Source: Carnobacterium funditum DSM 5970 (GTDB lineage: Bacteria > Bacillota > Bacilli > Lactobacillales > Carnobacteriaceae). From it: a stretch of 64,000 bases of DNA. The stretch's first letter is position 1; the number at the start of each line of letters is the position of its first letter. Position numbers and translations under genes: made by a program. The stretch covers positions 372,001 to 436,000 of the forward strand of contig NZ_JQLL01000001.1 of assembly GCF_000744185.1 (NCBI RefSeq), written 5' to 3'. Shown one piece after another: positions 18,010-28,435 of the stretch. The notes below the pieces were generated by a model that had not been told where the DNA came from, searched no databases, and saw nothing but the letters and a program-made list of their open reading frames with translations.

Positions 18010-18879
18010 ATGACAACAATTCAATGGTTCCCAGGACATATGGCTAAAGCCAGAAGGCAAGTTACAGAGAAACTTACATTAGTCGATGTTGTATTTGAGC
18101 TAGTAGATGCAAGAATTCCATTGTCTAGTCGTAACCCGATATTAGATGAATTAATTGGAGAGAAACCCCGTATAGTTATTTTAAACAAAAGCGACTTAGC
18201 TGATAGTGTCTTAGTTCAAAAATGGGTTGCTTATTTTAATAATCAAGGTATTTCAGCTGTTCCTATTGTAGCACAAGAAGGCATGGGGATGAAAAAAGTT
18301 ATGAGCGAAGCGAAGAGATTATTAAAACCTAAATTTGATCGTATGGCAGCACAAGGACGCAAACCTCGTCCAATTAGAGCCATGAGTATTGGTATTCCAA
18401 ATGTAGGTAAATCTACCCTTATTAATCGATTCATAAAAAAAAATGTAGCTCAAACGGGTAACAAACCTGGGGTAACTAAAGCCCAACAGTGGCTCAAATT
18501 AAATAAAGAACTTGATTTGTTAGATACACCAGGAATTTTATGGCCGAAATTCGAAGATCCTGAAGTAGGTAAGAAACTTGCTCTAACAGGAGCAATCAAA
18601 GACACCATTTTACAATTAGATGATATTGCTTTATATGGCTTAGAGATAATGAAAGAAAAATATCCAGCAAACCTTGCTGCACGTTATCAATTATCTGAAA
18701 CAGAGATGGCATTAGAATCGCCAGAGTTATTGATGTTAATAACTGAAAAAAGAGGATTCATCGATGATTACAGTCGAGCAGCAGAAATGATTGTTTATGA
18801 AATACGTAGTGGAAAAGTTGGTCGCTATACTTTAGATGATATTCCCGAAAAATCTCCTAACGAAACGAGAAAAAACTAA
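18010..18879 (+). CDS. ylqF: ribosome biogenesis GTPase YlqF/RbgA
   Basis: A 289-residue circularly permuted GTPase required for late 50S subunit assembly in Bacillus. The motif order is permuted: G4 (NKSDLAD, from residue 59) comes before G1 (GIPNVGKST, from about 128) and G3 (LDTPG). The start MTTIQWFPGHMAKARR is characteristic. The C-terminal helical domain (about 190-289) binds rRNA. GAAAGGAG precedes the ATG. Its stop is directly abutted by the rnhB start, indicating translational coupling, the same pair as in Bacillus. Confidence 0.95.
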   Translation: MTTIQWFPGHMAKARRQVTEKLTLVDVVFELVDARIPLSSRNPILDELIGEKPRIVILNKSDLADSVLVQKWVAYFNNQGISAVPIVAQEGMGMKKVMSEAKRLLKPKFDRMAAQGRKPRPIRAMSIGIPNVGKSTLINRFIKKNVAQTGNKPGVTKAQQWLKLNKELDLLDTPGILWPKFEDPEVGKKLALTGAIKDTILQLDDIALYGLEIMKEKYPANLAARYQLSETEMALESPELLMLITEKRGFIDDYSRAAEMIVYEIRSGKVGRYTLDDIPEKSPNETRKN

Positions 18880-19665
18880 ATGGAAAAACCATTATCTGTT
18901 GCTGCAATTAAAGCTCTACTAAGCGAGATTGATTATCCACTAGATGAACGCATTTCTATTTTTCAAGTGGACCAAAGAAAAGGTGTTGTAGCAGCTTTAA
19001 AGACTTGGGAAAAACGATTAGAAAAGCAGCAATTAAAAGAAGATAAATTCAAAAAAATGCTGCAAAACGAACAAGCAATTTGGGGTAGAGGATTATCTTT
19101 TATTGCTGGAATTGATGAAGTTGGTCGTGGACCTTTGGCTGGTCCAGTAGTAGCAGCAGCTGTCATTTTGCCAAAAGATTTTCAAATCCTAGGAATCAAT
19201 GATTCAAAGCAGTTATCAAGTGAAAAAAGAGAAAAATTTTTCATAGAAATACAAGAACATGCTTTAGGAATAGGAATAGGCATAAAGGATCATAGTATCA
19301 TTGATGATATTAATATATACCAAGCAACGAAGTTAGCTATGTTGGAAGCTGTTCAACAACTGCCACAGACTCCGGGATATCTATTGATTGATGCTATGAA
19401 ATTGCCAACAACTATTCCTCAAGAAAGTCTAATAAAAGGCGATAGCAAAAGCCTATCTATTGCTGCAGCCAGTATTGTTGCAAAAGTGACTCGTGACCGT
19501 ATGATGAGCGAATATGATCTTTTGTATCCTGGCTATGGATTTGCTCAAAATGCCGGATATGGAACGAAAATTCATTTAGAAGGTTTAGCAAAATTGGGTG
19601 TTTGTCCAATACATCGCCACTCTTTTGCACCTGTTAGAAATACAGTAAACAAAAAAAGATTTTGA
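18880..19665 (+). CDS. rnhB: ribonuclease HII
   Basis: A 261-residue RNase HII that nicks at ribonucleotides embedded in DNA. The N-terminal substrate-binding extension (about 1-70) precedes the catalytic domain with AGIDEVGRGPLAGPVVAAAV (D79, E80), NDSKQLSSEKRE, LLIDAMKLP and KSLSIAAASIVAKVTRD. All acidic catalytic positions are present. The ATG begins immediately after the ylqF stop with no gap. A terminator follows. Confidence 0.95.
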   Translation: MEKPLSVAAIKALLSEIDYPLDERISIFQVDQRKGVVAALKTWEKRLEKQQLKEDKFKKMLQNEQAIWGRGLSFIAGIDEVGRGPLAGPVVAAAVILPKDFQILGINDSKQLSSEKREKFFIEIQEHALGIGIGIKDHSIIDDINIYQATKLAMLEAVQQLPQTPGYLLIDAMKLPTTIPQESLIKGDSKSLSIAAASIVAKVTRDRMMSEYDLLYPGYGFAQNAGYGTKIHLEGLAKLGVCPIHRHSFAPVRNTVNKKRF

Positions 19666-19676
19666 ACCAATGACAC

Positions 19677-19710
19677 AATACTATCCAATTACATCACGGA
19701 TAGTATTTTT
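19677..19710 (+). terminator. ylqF-rnhB terminator
   Basis: A 10-bp stem AATACTATCC / GGATAGTATT with a T-run. Confidence 0.85.
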
Positions 19711-19802
19711 TTGTAGTAAATAAAATAATGAATGGAGTATAGCATTGCGGATAATTTACTAGAGGGATGCACCATAAAAACAGAAACCCAAAGGAGAAAG
19801 CA

Positions 19803-20687
19803 ATGGATAAACAGCTTCTGGAACAAAAAATATTTCATTTAGCACATTGTCAAGGAATAGGCCCAATCAGTCAGGTTAGAATGATCTCAGCGCTACTAGA
19901 TAATAGTCGATTAACAGCTTACCAATTAGCCATATGCGCTCATTTACCAACTAAAAATAAAGATGCTTTTTTAGAAAGCTATGCCCGTATTGAACCAGAA
20001 AGACTAAAGGAAAAGTATAAACTACAAGGAATTCAATGGATTACATTATTGGATAGAAGCTATCCTGAATATTTAAAAAACATTTATAATCCGCCAGCAA
20101 TTTTATTTTATAGAGGAAATTTAAAACTATTAGAAAAAAATTTGTTAGCTATTGTAGGTTCAAGAAAAAATACGCCTTATGGAACTCTAATATTGGACAA
20201 ATTATTACCTGAATTGATTGGAAAAGGACTCGTTACCGTCAGTGGATTAGCAAAAGGAATTGATTGCGCTGTTCATCAAAAAACAATGTTGCTAGGTGGA
20301 AAGACTATCGCCGTAATTGGAACGGGTTTAGACTACTCCTACCCTTATGAACATAAAAAACTACAGAAAGATATCGGGGATCACCATTTGGTTATCTCAG
20401 AATATCCATTAGGAGTAAAACCATTGCCTTATCATTTTCCAATGCGAAATAGAATCATTGCTGGCCTATCTTTAGGTACATTAGTTGTAGAAGCAAAAGA
20501 GCATAGTGGTAGTTTAATTACAGCTAATTTAGCTTTGCAAGAAGGGCGAGAAGTGTTTGCTGTTCCTGGATCAATTACGAGCCTTTATTCAGCAGGAACA
20601 AACAATTTAATTATGCAAGGAGCAAAATGTGTTCTGTCTGCTACTCATATTTTAGAAGAGTTTATTTTTGATAAAGATAGCCATTAA
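19803..20687 (+). CDS. dprA: DNA processing protein DprA
   Basis: A 294-residue DprA/Smf protein that protects incoming single-stranded DNA and loads RecA during transformation. An N-terminal helical domain (about 1-70) is followed by the Rossmann domain with LAIVGSRKNTPYG, TVSGLAKGIDCAVHQ, IAVIGTGLDYSYPYEH, and the FPMRNRIIAGLS and EAKEHSGSLITA segments. The C-terminal winged domain found in some homologues is not present. AAAGGAG before the ATG at 19803 decides the start. It lies between rnhB and topA. No other competence gene is in this window. Confidence 0.93.
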   Translation: MDKQLLEQKIFHLAHCQGIGPISQVRMISALLDNSRLTAYQLAICAHLPTKNKDAFLESYARIEPERLKEKYKLQGIQWITLLDRSYPEYLKNIYNPPAILFYRGNLKLLEKNLLAIVGSRKNTPYGTLILDKLLPELIGKGLVTVSGLAKGIDCAVHQKTMLLGGKTIAVIGTGLDYSYPYEHKKLQKDIGDHHLVISEYPLGVKPLPYHFPMRNRIIAGLSLGTLVVEAKEHSGSLITANLALQEGREVFAVPGSITSLYSAGTNNLIMQGAKCVLSATHILEEFIFDKDSH

Positions 20688-20787
20688 ATGACGCTAATTA
20701 TTTATATAAACACTCTCTTTTCTTCTATATTATAGATAAAAATATAGATAAAAAAAGACCTTTTTCAATTTTTTTTAATTACTATAG

Positions 20788-20817
20788 TTGACAAATGGGT
20801 ATGAGATGGCATAAGAT
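20788..20817 (+). promoter_or_regulatory. probable topA promoter
   Basis: A consensus TTGACA (20788-20793) and TAAGAT (20812-20817) with an 18-bp spacer, about 75 bp before topA. Confidence 0.6.
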
Positions 20818-20891
20818 GATTAACGATTTCTCTTTTGATTTAAAAATGATCAAAGATAGAAAATATGAGCTCACTTGAAAGGAGCATTTCA

Positions 20892-22970
20892 TTGGCCTAT
20901 AAATACCTCGTAATTGTTGAATCACCAGCTAAAGCAAAAACAATTGAAAAATATTTAGGTAAGAATTACAAAGTGGTTGCTAGTTTAGGTCATATACGTG
21001 ACTTACCGAAAAGCCGCATGGCAATTGATGTAGAAAACAATTATCAACCCGAATACATTTCGATTCGAGGCAAAGGACCTTTAATTAAAGAATTAAAAAA
21101 ATTCGCGAAGAAAGCTGAAAAAGTTTATCTCGCAGCTGACCCGGATAGAGAAGGGGAAGCAATAGCATGGCATCTTAGCCATTTGTTAGGATTAGATATA
21201 AACGATAAGAATAGGGTAGCGTTTAATGAAATTACCAAAGAGGCTGTTAAAGGGGCTTTTAAAGAGCCTCGTTCGATAGATATGCAATTAGTGGATTCTC
21301 AACAAGCTCGCAGAATACTTGATCGTCTTGTAGGGTACACGCTTAGTCCTATTCTTTGGAAAAAAGTAAAAAAGGGATTAAGTGCGGGACGTGTTCAATC
21401 CATCACACTCAAACTAATTTGTGAACGAGAAAAACAAATTGCTGACTTTAAACCTGAAGAATATTGGAGTATTGAAGGAAACTTTAAAAAAGGCACTAAA
21501 AAATTTAAAGCACATTTTCACGGTTTAAATAATAAAAAAATGGACCTTAAAAATGCAGCAGATGTTAAAAAAGTTATTCAAGCAATTAAAGGCGATGAGT
21601 ATGAGGTAACAAAAGTAACCAAAAAAGAACGCAAAAGAAATCCAGCATTGCCGTTCAAAACAAGTAGTATGCAACAAGAAGCTGCTAGGAAATTAAATTT
21701 TAGAACACAAAAAACAATGATGATTGCTCAACAGCTTTATGAAGGGATTTCTTTAGGGCGTGGTGGAGCGGTAGGCTTAATCACTTACATGAGAACAGAC
21801 TCAACAAGAATAGCAGATTCTGCTAAAAATGAAGTCGTCGAATACATCACGAAAGAATTTGGTCCAGAATTCTCTGCTTCAAAACCACGTGTAGGTAAAA
21901 AGGCAGCTAGTGCACAAGATGCCCATGAAGCTATTCGTCCATCCAGCGCGATGCGAACACCAAAAGATATTGAAAAGTATTTAACAAAAGATCAATACAA
22001 ACTATATAACCTCATCTGGTCAAGACTAGTCGCTAGTCAAATGACACCTGCGATATTTGATACAGTAAAAGTTGATATTACCCAAGATACCGTTTTGTTT
22101 AGAGCAAATGGCTCAACGTTAAAATTTCCAGGATACCAAAAAGTATATATTGAAGGTACTGATGATGGTAAGGAAGAAAAGGCCAATATTTTACCAGAAC
22201 TTACAAAAGGAAATTTAGTGACCGCTGTTGATATTGAATCAAATCAACATTTTACTCAACCTCCTGCACGTTTTTCTGAAGCTACTTTAATCAAGACATT
22301 AGAAGAAAACGGCGTTGGACGCCCATCAACATATGCTCCTACACTTAACACTATTCAAAAGAGGTATTATGTTAAGATCCAAAGTAAACGCTTTGAGCCG
22401 ACTGAATTGGGCTTAATTGTCAATAATTTAGTGGTAGAAAACTTTCCACAAATTGTTGATATTCATTTTACTGTTGAAATGGAAGAAGATTTAGATGCGG
22501 TTGAAGAAGGAAAAGAAGAATGGACAAATGTTATTGACCGTTTTTACAAACCCTTTATTAAAGAAGTAGAGAATGCTGAAGAAAATATTGAGAAAATTCA
22601 AATCAAAGATGAACCGGCTGGATTTGATTGTGAGTTATGTGGACACCCAATGGTCATCAAACTGGGACGATATGGAAAATTTTATGCTTGTAGTAATTTT
22701 CCAGAATGCCACAATACAAAAGCGATTGTAAAAGAGATTGGGGTAACTTGCCCATTATGTAAAGAAGGACAAGTAATTGAAAGAAAATCTAAGAAAAATC
22801 GTTTATTTTACGGATGCGATCGTTATCCTGCTTGTGAGTTCGTATCATGGGATAAACCAATTGGCAGAAATTGTCCAAAATGTGATCATTATTTAACTGA
22901 AAAGAAAACTAAAGGAAAAACACAAGTTGTCTGCAGTCATTGTGATTACAAAGAAGAAACTCAAAAATAA
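20892..22970 (+). CDS. topA: DNA topoisomerase I
   Basis: A 692-residue type IA topoisomerase that relaxes negative supercoils. The TOPRIM domain (about 4-118) has [15 protein letters not shown] and [13 protein letters not shown]. The active-site tyrosine is Y299 in [13 protein letters not shown]. Three C-terminal four-cysteine zinc ribbons are visible (CELCGHP...C..C, CPLCKEG...C..C and CPKCDHY...C..C). The start is the TTG at 20892, giving [14 protein letters not shown] as in relatives, with AAAGGAG upstream. The in-frame ATG at 20865 lacks a site. Confidence 0.96.
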   Translation: MAYKYLVIVESPAKAKTIEKYLGKNYKVVASLGHIRDLPKSRMAIDVENNYQPEYISIRGKGPLIKELKKFAKKAEKVYLAADPDREGEAIAWHLSHLLGLDINDKNRVAFNEITKEAVKGAFKEPRSIDMQLVDSQQARRILDRLVGYTLSPILWKKVKKGLSAGRVQSITLKLICEREKQIADFKPEEYWSIEGNFKKGTKKFKAHFHGLNNKKMDLKNAADVKKVIQAIKGDEYEVTKVTKKERKRNPALPFKTSSMQQEAARKLNFRTQKTMMIAQQLYEGISLGRGGAVGLITYMRTDSTRIADSAKNEVVEYITKEFGPEFSASKPRVGKKAASAQDAHEAIRPSSAMRTPKDIEKYLTKDQYKLYNLIWSRLVASQMTPAIFDTVKVDITQDTVLFRANGSTLKFPGYQKVYIEGTDDGKEEKANILPELTKGNLVTAVDIESNQHFTQPPARFSEATLIKTLEENGVGRPSTYAPTLNTIQKRYYVKIQSKRFEPTELGLIVNNLVVENFPQIVDIHFTVEMEEDLDAVEEGKEEWTNVIDRFYKPFIKEVENAEENIEKIQIKDEPAGFDCELCGHPMVIKLGRYGKFYACSNFPECHNTKAIVKEIGVTCPLCKEGQVIERKSKKNRLFYGCDRYPACEFVSWDKPIGRNCPKCDHYLTEKKTKGKTQVVCSHCDYKEETQK

Positions 22971-23111
22971 AGGTCGGATAACTGACCGATAACTAAATGA
23001 TACTAAATTGTTTAAAAATTCAGTAAATTTGAAATGCAATCAAGTTAATCAATTGTAATCCTTTTACTTCTATGATAAAGTAATTTTGTCATATGAGTGG
23101 AGGGATTTTTT

Positions 23112-24011
23112 TTGAGCAATCATGAATTAAAAAAGATATTTTTATTGTATTTAATTACTGAACGTCATTATTCTGAACTCACTAAAAAAGCTTATGAGGA
23201 AGATATTAATGACTTTTCGGATTTTTTGTCGGCCACTGGTGAACCGCGTTATGAATCAGTCAGCCTACAGGATGTTCGTATTTTTTTAGGAGAATTAAGT
23301 GAACGTCAGTTAAGTCGAAATACGATTTCTAGAAAAATATCTAGTCTTAGAGCTTTTTATCAATTTCTTTTAAAAAATCATGTGGTAACTGAAAATCCTT
23401 TTTCTTATATTCATCTAAAAAAGAAAACGCTTCGTTTACCTCGTTTTTTCTATGAAAAAGAAATAGATGCTTTATTTAAAGCTGTTAAAGGCGAAAAGAC
23501 ATTAGATTTTCGAAACGAAGCTCTTTTGGAAGTTCTTTATGGAACTGGAATCCGTCTCAGTGAATGCAAAAACATACAAATGAAAGATATTGATTTTGAT
23601 TTAAGCGTTGTTTTAATTCATGGAAAAGGAAACAAAGAACGCTACGTTCCATTCGGTCATTATGCAGCAGCTGCGATTCAAGAATATCTTGAAAAAGGTC
23701 GAACGGTGTTGATGAAGAAATACCAAAAAGAACATTCCTATCTTTTTGTAAATCAATATGGTGTACCGATATCAACTTCTGGAATTGAATACGTTCTAAA
23801 TCAAATCATTAAAAAAAGCAGCTTAACTTCTAAAATACATCCCCACATGTTAAGACATACTTTTGCAACACACTTATTAAACAACGGAGCAGATATGAGA
23901 ACAGTCCAAGAATTATTAGGACATGCTAGTCTATCTTCAACGCAAATTTATGCCCATGTTACAAAAGAGCATTTACAAAAAAATTACCGTAAGTTTCATC
24001 CAAGGGCTTAA
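23112..24011 (+). CDS. xerC: tyrosine recombinase XerC (CodV)
   Basis: A 299-residue tyrosine recombinase that resolves chromosome dimers at dif. The core-binding domain covers about 1-90 and the catalytic domain 105-295. The catalytic set is present: R in GTGIRLSEC, K in HGKGNKERYVPF, H-R in HMLRHTFATHLL, H in LLGHASLSST and Y in QIYAHV. The start is a TTG after GGAGGG at 7-8 bases. It heads xerC-hslV-hslU-codY, identical to the codVWXY operon of Bacillus. Confidence 0.95.
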   Translation: MSNHELKKIFLLYLITERHYSELTKKAYEEDINDFSDFLSATGEPRYESVSLQDVRIFLGELSERQLSRNTISRKISSLRAFYQFLLKNHVVTENPFSYIHLKKKTLRLPRFFYEKEIDALFKAVKGEKTLDFRNEALLEVLYGTGIRLSECKNIQMKDIDFDLSVVLIHGKGNKERYVPFGHYAAAAIQEYLEKGRTVLMKKYQKEHSYLFVNQYGVPISTSGIEYVLNQIIKKSSLTSKIHPHMLRHTFATHLLNNGADMRTVQELLGHASLSSTQIYAHVTKEHLQKNYRKFHPRA

Positions 24012-24053
24012 ACATACAAGGAGAACAAATGGTATATTAATGGAGGAAAAATG

Positions 24054-24593
24054 ATGACAACATTTCATGCAACAACAATATTTGCAATACAACACAATGG
24101 TACTTGTGCGATGTCTGGAGACGGTCAAGTTACGATGGGTGAAAGTGTCATAATGAAAGGGACCGCTCGTAAAGTTCGTCGGATTTATAACAACCAAGTA
24201 TTAGTCGGTTTTGCCGGTAGTGTAGCTGACGCTTTTACTTTAGAGGAAAGATTCGAAGGAAAATTAAATGAATACAAAGGAAACTTGACTCGTGCAGCAG
24301 TTGAATTAGCAAAAGAATGGCGTTCAGATCGAGCACTTCAAAAATTAGAAGCTTTACTTATTGTTATGAACAAAGATGAAATGCTAATGGTCTCAGGATC
24401 AGGAGAAGTGATTCAACCAGATGACGGCATTTTAGCTATCGGATCTGGTGGGAATTTTGCGCTTGCTGCAGGAAGAGCGTTAAAAAAATATGGTAAGGAT
24501 TTAACTGCAGTAGAGATTGCAGAAGAAAGTTTAAATGTTGCAGCAGATATTTGTGTTTATACGAACCACAATATTATTGTTGAAGAATTATAA
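24054..24593 (+). CDS. hslV: ATP-dependent protease peptidase subunit HslV (CodW)
   Basis: The 179-residue peptidase of the HslVU/ClpYQ proteasome-like protease. [20 protein letters not shown] and [17 protein letters not shown] are family signatures. The N-terminus reads [11 protein letters not shown], five residues longer than in E. coli HslV. In Bacillus CodW the same extension moves catalysis to the residue after Met (a serine there), and here that residue would be threonine. Of two adjacent ATGs the second (24054) is better spaced from GGAGG. hslU follows after 12 bp. Confidence 0.95.
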   Translation: MTTFHATTIFAIQHNGTCAMSGDGQVTMGESVIMKGTARKVRRIYNNQVLVGFAGSVADAFTLEERFEGKLNEYKGNLTRAAVELAKEWRSDRALQKLEALLIVMNKDEMLMVSGSGEVIQPDDGILAIGSGGNFALAAGRALKKYGKDLTAVEIAEESLNVAADICVYTNHNIIVEEL

Positions 24594-24605
24594 GGACGTG
24601 ATAAA

Positions 24606-26021
24606 ATGATAAATACTTTAGAAAATATGACACCAAGAGAAATTGTTAGCGAATTAGATAAGTACATCATTGGTCAAAAAGAAGCAAAAAAATCTGTTGC
24701 CGTAGCTTTGCGTAATAGATATAGACGTCTGCAATTAGATGAGGCCATGCAAAAAGAAATAACGCCTAAAAACTTGTTAATGATTGGACCAACAGGGGTT
24801 GGGAAAACTGAAATTGCTCGCCGCTTGGCATCGATTGTTAAAGCACCATTTATTAAAGTAGAAGCTACTAAATTCACAGAGGTTGGTTATATCGGACGAG
24901 ATGTTGAATCAATGGTTCGCGACTTAGTGGAAGCAGCAATAGTGATTGTAGAAAAGCAACAATACTCAAGAGTGTATATCAATGCTGAAAAAAATGCGGT
25001 TAATCGTTTAGTCAAAATTTTAGTTCCAGGTATTAAAAAAGAAAAAAAGCAATCCAATGCATCAAATCCATTTGAGTCTATGTTTCAAAACATGAACTTA
25101 AGCCAGGAAAAACCTGTTGAAGAGGAAGAGGAAGTTAACGAAACCATTACACTTAATCGTGAAACGATAAAAAAACAAATTCGTAGTGGACAGTTGGATA
25201 ATAGAGAAGTAACCATCGAAATAGAAGAGCACAAAAAAGGAACAAGCTCTCCTATGAATGCTGGTTTGGAACAAATGGGAATTGATTTGAATGAAACATT
25301 GGGTGCTTTGCGTCCAAAGAATAAAGTCAAGCGATCCGTTACTGTAAAAGAAGCTTTAGAGATTTTGATTCAAGAAGAATCAGAAAAATTAGTGAATCAA
25401 GAAGATGTTTATTCTCAAGCTATCCACTTAGCGCAGAATTCTGGAATTATTTTTATTGATGAGTTTGATAAAATCACGTCTAAAAGTAGTCAATCTGGCG
25501 AAGTATCTAGAGAAGGCGTTCAAAGAGATATTTTACCAATTGTTGAAGGGTCACAAGTGTCAACTAAATATGGCACAATACAAACCGATCATGTTTTATT
25601 TATTGCTTCTGGTGCTTTCCATGTGTCAAAACCAAGTGACTTAATTCCTGAATTACAAGGACGTTTTCCAATCCGAGTAGAACTAGATGACTTAACAAAA
25701 GAAGATTTTGTTAAGATTTTGACAGAACCCAATAATGCTTTAGTTAAACAATATATTGCAATGATTGCTACTGATAATATTGATGTAATTTTTACTTTTG
25801 AAGCGATAGAAAGATTAGCCGATATTGCTTATCGTGTAAACCATGAAACAGAGAACATTGGCGCTCGACGTTTACACACAATTTTAGAAAAACTATTAGA
25901 AGATTTACTGTTTGAAGCTCCTGATATGCAAATGGGCGAAATTACTATTACAAAAAACTATGTAGATGAAAAAATTGCCCATATTGTTGAAGACAAAGAC
26001 TTAAGTAGATATATATTATAA
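24606..26021 (+). CDS. hslU: ATPase subunit HslU (CodX)
   Basis: A 471-residue AAA+ unfoldase that feeds substrates to HslV. Walker A is GPTGVGKTEIARRLA (about residues 57-71) and Walker B is IIFIDEFDKI. The intermediate I-domain (about 110-230) is variable and acidic in part. GARRLHTILEKLLEDLLFEAPD is the C-terminal sensor-2 block, and the extreme C-terminus LSRYIL is the tail that inserts into HslV. It is the third gene of the xerC-codY operon. Confidence 0.96.
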   Translation: MINTLENMTPREIVSELDKYIIGQKEAKKSVAVALRNRYRRLQLDEAMQKEITPKNLLMIGPTGVGKTEIARRLASIVKAPFIKVEATKFTEVGYIGRDVESMVRDLVEAAIVIVEKQQYSRVYINAEKNAVNRLVKILVPGIKKEKKQSNASNPFESMFQNMNLSQEKPVEEEEEVNETITLNRETIKKQIRSGQLDNREVTIEIEEHKKGTSSPMNAGLEQMGIDLNETLGALRPKNKVKRSVTVKEALEILIQEESEKLVNQEDVYSQAIHLAQNSGIIFIDEFDKITSKSSQSGEVSREGVQRDILPIVEGSQVSTKYGTIQTDHVLFIASGAFHVSKPSDLIPELQGRFPIRVELDDLTKEDFVKILTEPNNALVKQYIAMIATDNIDVIFTFEAIERLADIAYRVNHETENIGARRLHTILEKLLEDLLFEAPDMQMGEITITKNYVDEKIAHIVEDKDLSRYIL

Positions 26022-26043
26022 TAGTTACGTGGAGGAATAACAC

Positions 26044-26853
26044 ATGAGTGGATTGCTTCAAAAGATGCGTATGATTAATAATATGCTCCAAAAAAAAGGT
26101 GGCGTAGTAAATACTGAGATAGCTAAAGAAGGTCAGTTGCTTTTTAATGATATGGCAAGTATTTTAGCCGACATTTTAAATGTAAATGCTTATTTAATCG
26201 ATGAATCAGGAACTCTATTAGGTTTTAGCGAAAAGCATAAAATTAATAATGAGCGTGTAAAAGAAATGCTAAAAGCTGAAAAATTCCCTTTTGGCTATTC
26301 TAACAGTATGCTCGAGATCACTGAGACACGTGCAAATATTGGGATAGAGAGTGATTATACAATCTTCCCAATTGAAACACGAGATATGTTTACAAATGGC
26401 CTAACGACGGTCATCCCAATCTACGCAGCAGGTGAAAGATTGGGGACTTTAATCTTAGCGCGCCTTTTCCCAAAATTTGATGATAACGACTTAATTTTAG
26501 GAGAACATGCTTCTACGGTAGTTGGTATTGAAATCTTATATAAAAAATCTACTCAAATAGAAGATGAAGCTAGAAATAGTGCAATGGTTCAAATCGCTCT
26601 TAAGACATTGTCTTATAGTGAAATGAAAGCTGTAAAAGCTATTTTTGAAGAACTGGATGGCACAGAAGGTCGTTTAACTACGTCCACCATCGCTGATAAA
26701 ATTGGTATTACACGTTCAGTTATTGTAAATGCATTGAGAAAATTGGAGTCTGGTGGTATTATCGAGTCTAAATCCCTCGGGATGAAAGGAACTTATATTC
26801 GTATCCACAACAAAAAATTTATAAGTGCTTTAGAAAAAGAAACGTTTTATTAA
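26044..26853 (+). CDS. codY: GTP-sensing transcriptional regulator CodY
   Basis: A 269-residue global regulator that senses GTP and branched-chain amino acids and represses nutrient-acquisition genes in rich conditions. The N-terminal GAF domain covers about 1-155. The C-terminal winged helix-turn-helix has STIADKIGITRSVIVNALRKL, the most conserved part of the family. GTGGAGG precedes the ATG by 9 bases. It is the last gene of xerC-hslV-hslU-codY. Possible targets such as the amino-acid transporter at 46.6-49.3 kb are not shown by any clear CodY box. Confidence 0.97.
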   Translation: MSGLLQKMRMINNMLQKKGGVVNTEIAKEGQLLFNDMASILADILNVNAYLIDESGTLLGFSEKHKINNERVKEMLKAEKFPFGYSNSMLEITETRANIGIESDYTIFPIETRDMFTNGLTTVIPIYAAGERLGTLILARLFPKFDDNDLILGEHASTVVGIEILYKKSTQIEDEARNSAMVQIALKTLSYSEMKAVKAIFEELDGTEGRLTTSTIADKIGITRSVIVNALRKLESGGIIESKSLGMKGTYIRIHNKKFISALEKETFY

Positions 26854-26884
26854 GACACTTAAGATGAAAAGGGAGTTGGTAACT

Positions 26885-27760
26885 GTGATTAAATTAGAAA
26901 ACCACTATATAACTGTTACAATTAATGAAAAAGGTGCAGAACAAACGAGTTTGAAAAATAAACAAACCGGTGTTGAATATATATGGCAAGGAGAGGCATC
27001 TGTTTGGGGGAGGCATGCTCCTGTTTTATTTCCTTTTGTTGGACGTTTAAAAGACAATCAGTATCAATACGAAGATAAAACGTACAGTATGCCACAACAT
27101 GGTTTTGCTAGAGATCGAGTGTTTGACGTTACAAAACAAAGTGAAACAGAAGTAACGCTATCTCTTTTTTCAGATAAAGAGTCTAAAGACGTTTACCCTT
27201 TTGATTTCCGCTTGAGTATTACCTATCAGTTAAACGAACAATCGGTTAACGTAAGTTATCAAGTTGAAAATGTTAATCAGAATCAACCTATGTATTTTTC
27301 AATCGGCGGACATCCTGGTTTTAATGTGCCCTTAACTGAGGATACCACTTTCGAGGACTATTACTTAAGTTTTTCTCCAAAACGTTCAAGAACGATTATT
27401 CCTTTAAAAGGAGCTTATATCGATTTCGAGAATCGTACTTTAGGACAGACAAATACAGATATAGCTCTAAGATGGACCCTTTTTGATGATGATGCTCTTA
27501 TTTATGAAACTAAAAATAAAAATATTTTTTCTATTCTTTCGGATAAAACAAAACGTGGCATTTCTTTTCGTTTTGAAGGATTCCCATACGTAGGTATCTG
27601 GTCACCTGCAAAGTTAAAGGCACCTCTCGTTTGCATAGAGCCCTGGTATGGGATAGCAGATACAGCTGATGCAAGTGGCCTATTAGAAGAGAAGTTAGGG
27701 ATCCAACAGCTAAAAGCTGGCGAAGTGTTTGATTGTGATTACACAATTACTATTCACTAA
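26885..27760 (+). CDS. aldose 1-epimerase family protein (LacX-like)
   Basis: A 291-residue galactose mutarotase-like protein that likely interconverts anomers of a hexose or hexose phosphate. Family features are NKQTGVEYIWQG, HAPVLFPFVGRL, MPQHGFARDR (with the catalytic His), FSIGGHPGFN and the C-terminal CIEPWYGIAD (with the catalytic Glu). The GTG at 26885 is chosen since GGGAG lies 9 bases upstream; the ATG at 26864 has no site. It lies 31 bp after codY and is closed by a terminator. The sugar substrate cannot be told from sequence. Confidence 0.85.
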   Translation: MIKLENHYITVTINEKGAEQTSLKNKQTGVEYIWQGEASVWGRHAPVLFPFVGRLKDNQYQYEDKTYSMPQHGFARDRVFDVTKQSETEVTLSLFSDKESKDVYPFDFRLSITYQLNEQSVNVSYQVENVNQNQPMYFSIGGHPGFNVPLTEDTTFEDYYLSFSPKRSRTIIPLKGAYIDFENRTLGQTNTDIALRWTLFDDDALIYETKNKNIFSILSDKTKRGISFRFEGFPYVGIWSPAKLKAPLVCIEPWYGIADTADASGLLEEKLGIQQLKAGEVFDCDYTITIH

Positions 27761-27766
27761 AGTAAT

Positions 27767-27799
27767 AAAAGCCTGACAGATTATACCTGTCAGGCTTTT
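27767..27799. terminator. bidirectional terminator between epimerase and plsY
   Basis: A 13-bp stem AAAAGCCTGACAG / CTGTCAGGCTTTT with A/T runs on both sides, serving the two convergent genes. Confidence 0.9.
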
Positions 27800-27814
27800 A
27801 TTTCCTGTTTTATA

Positions 27815-28435
27815 TTATTGCTGATGATTCTTTTTGTTTTTTGTATACCCGTATCCAAAAGGAACTTTACTTTCTGTACCAAGTCGAATTCTTTTTATGT
27901 TCTCTTTATGCCGGTAAATAATAAAAATGGCTAATATACTTGCTATGATTGTCAATATCCAGTCATTTGTTATCAGGCTAGAAGGGGCAATAATTAGTGA
28001 ACCAAGGATACTTGAAAAACTAACCATCCTTGAGAAATATAAAATAACTAAAAATAACGAAACACAAAAAACGAAAAATGGTGGATTATATGCTAATAAG
28101 ACACCCGCACTAGTGGCAACTGCTTTCCCACCTTTAAATTGAGCGAAAAGTGGAAATGTATGCCCGACTACTGCTCCAAGTCCAACGACCATAGGATTTA
28201 AATCAGAATTTAAAAGATAAGGGAGACTACCCGCAGCTGTTCCTTTTAACACATCGGCTAACAAGACGGTGACTCCAGCTTTAAAGCCTAAAACGCGAAA
28301 AGTATTTGTCGTTCCTGAATTACCACTTCCAAACTCTCGGATATCTTTTTTATATACTTTTTTACCTAGCCATACTCCAGATGGAATTGAACCGAGTAAA
28401 TAGGCTACCATAAACATCAAAATAATTTTTACCAT
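27815..28435 (-). CDS. plsY: acyl-phosphate:glycerol-3-phosphate acyltransferase PlsY
   Basis: A 206-residue integral membrane enzyme making lysophosphatidate from acyl-phosphate, the first step of phospholipid synthesis in Gram-positives. It shows AYLLGSIPSGVWLGK, the glycine-rich FGSGNSGTTNTFRVLG acyl-phosphate loop, LADVLKG and GHTFPLFAQFKGGKAVATS, with five or more membrane segments. The start is the ATG at 28435, with AGGAG 8 bases upstream; a GTG three codons earlier overlaps the site. It is divergent from parE, as in Bacillus and many Lactobacillales. Confidence 0.95.
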   Translation of the reverse strand: MVKIILMFMVAYLLGSIPSGVWLGKKVYKKDIREFGSGNSGTTNTFRVLGFKAGVTVLLADVLKGTAAGSLPYLLNSDLNPMVVGLGAVVGHTFPLFAQFKGGKAVATSAGVLLAYNPPFFVFCVSLFLVILYFSRMVSFSSILGSLIIAPSSLITNDWILTIIASILAIFIIYRHKENIKRIRLGTESKVPFGYGYTKNKKNHQQ

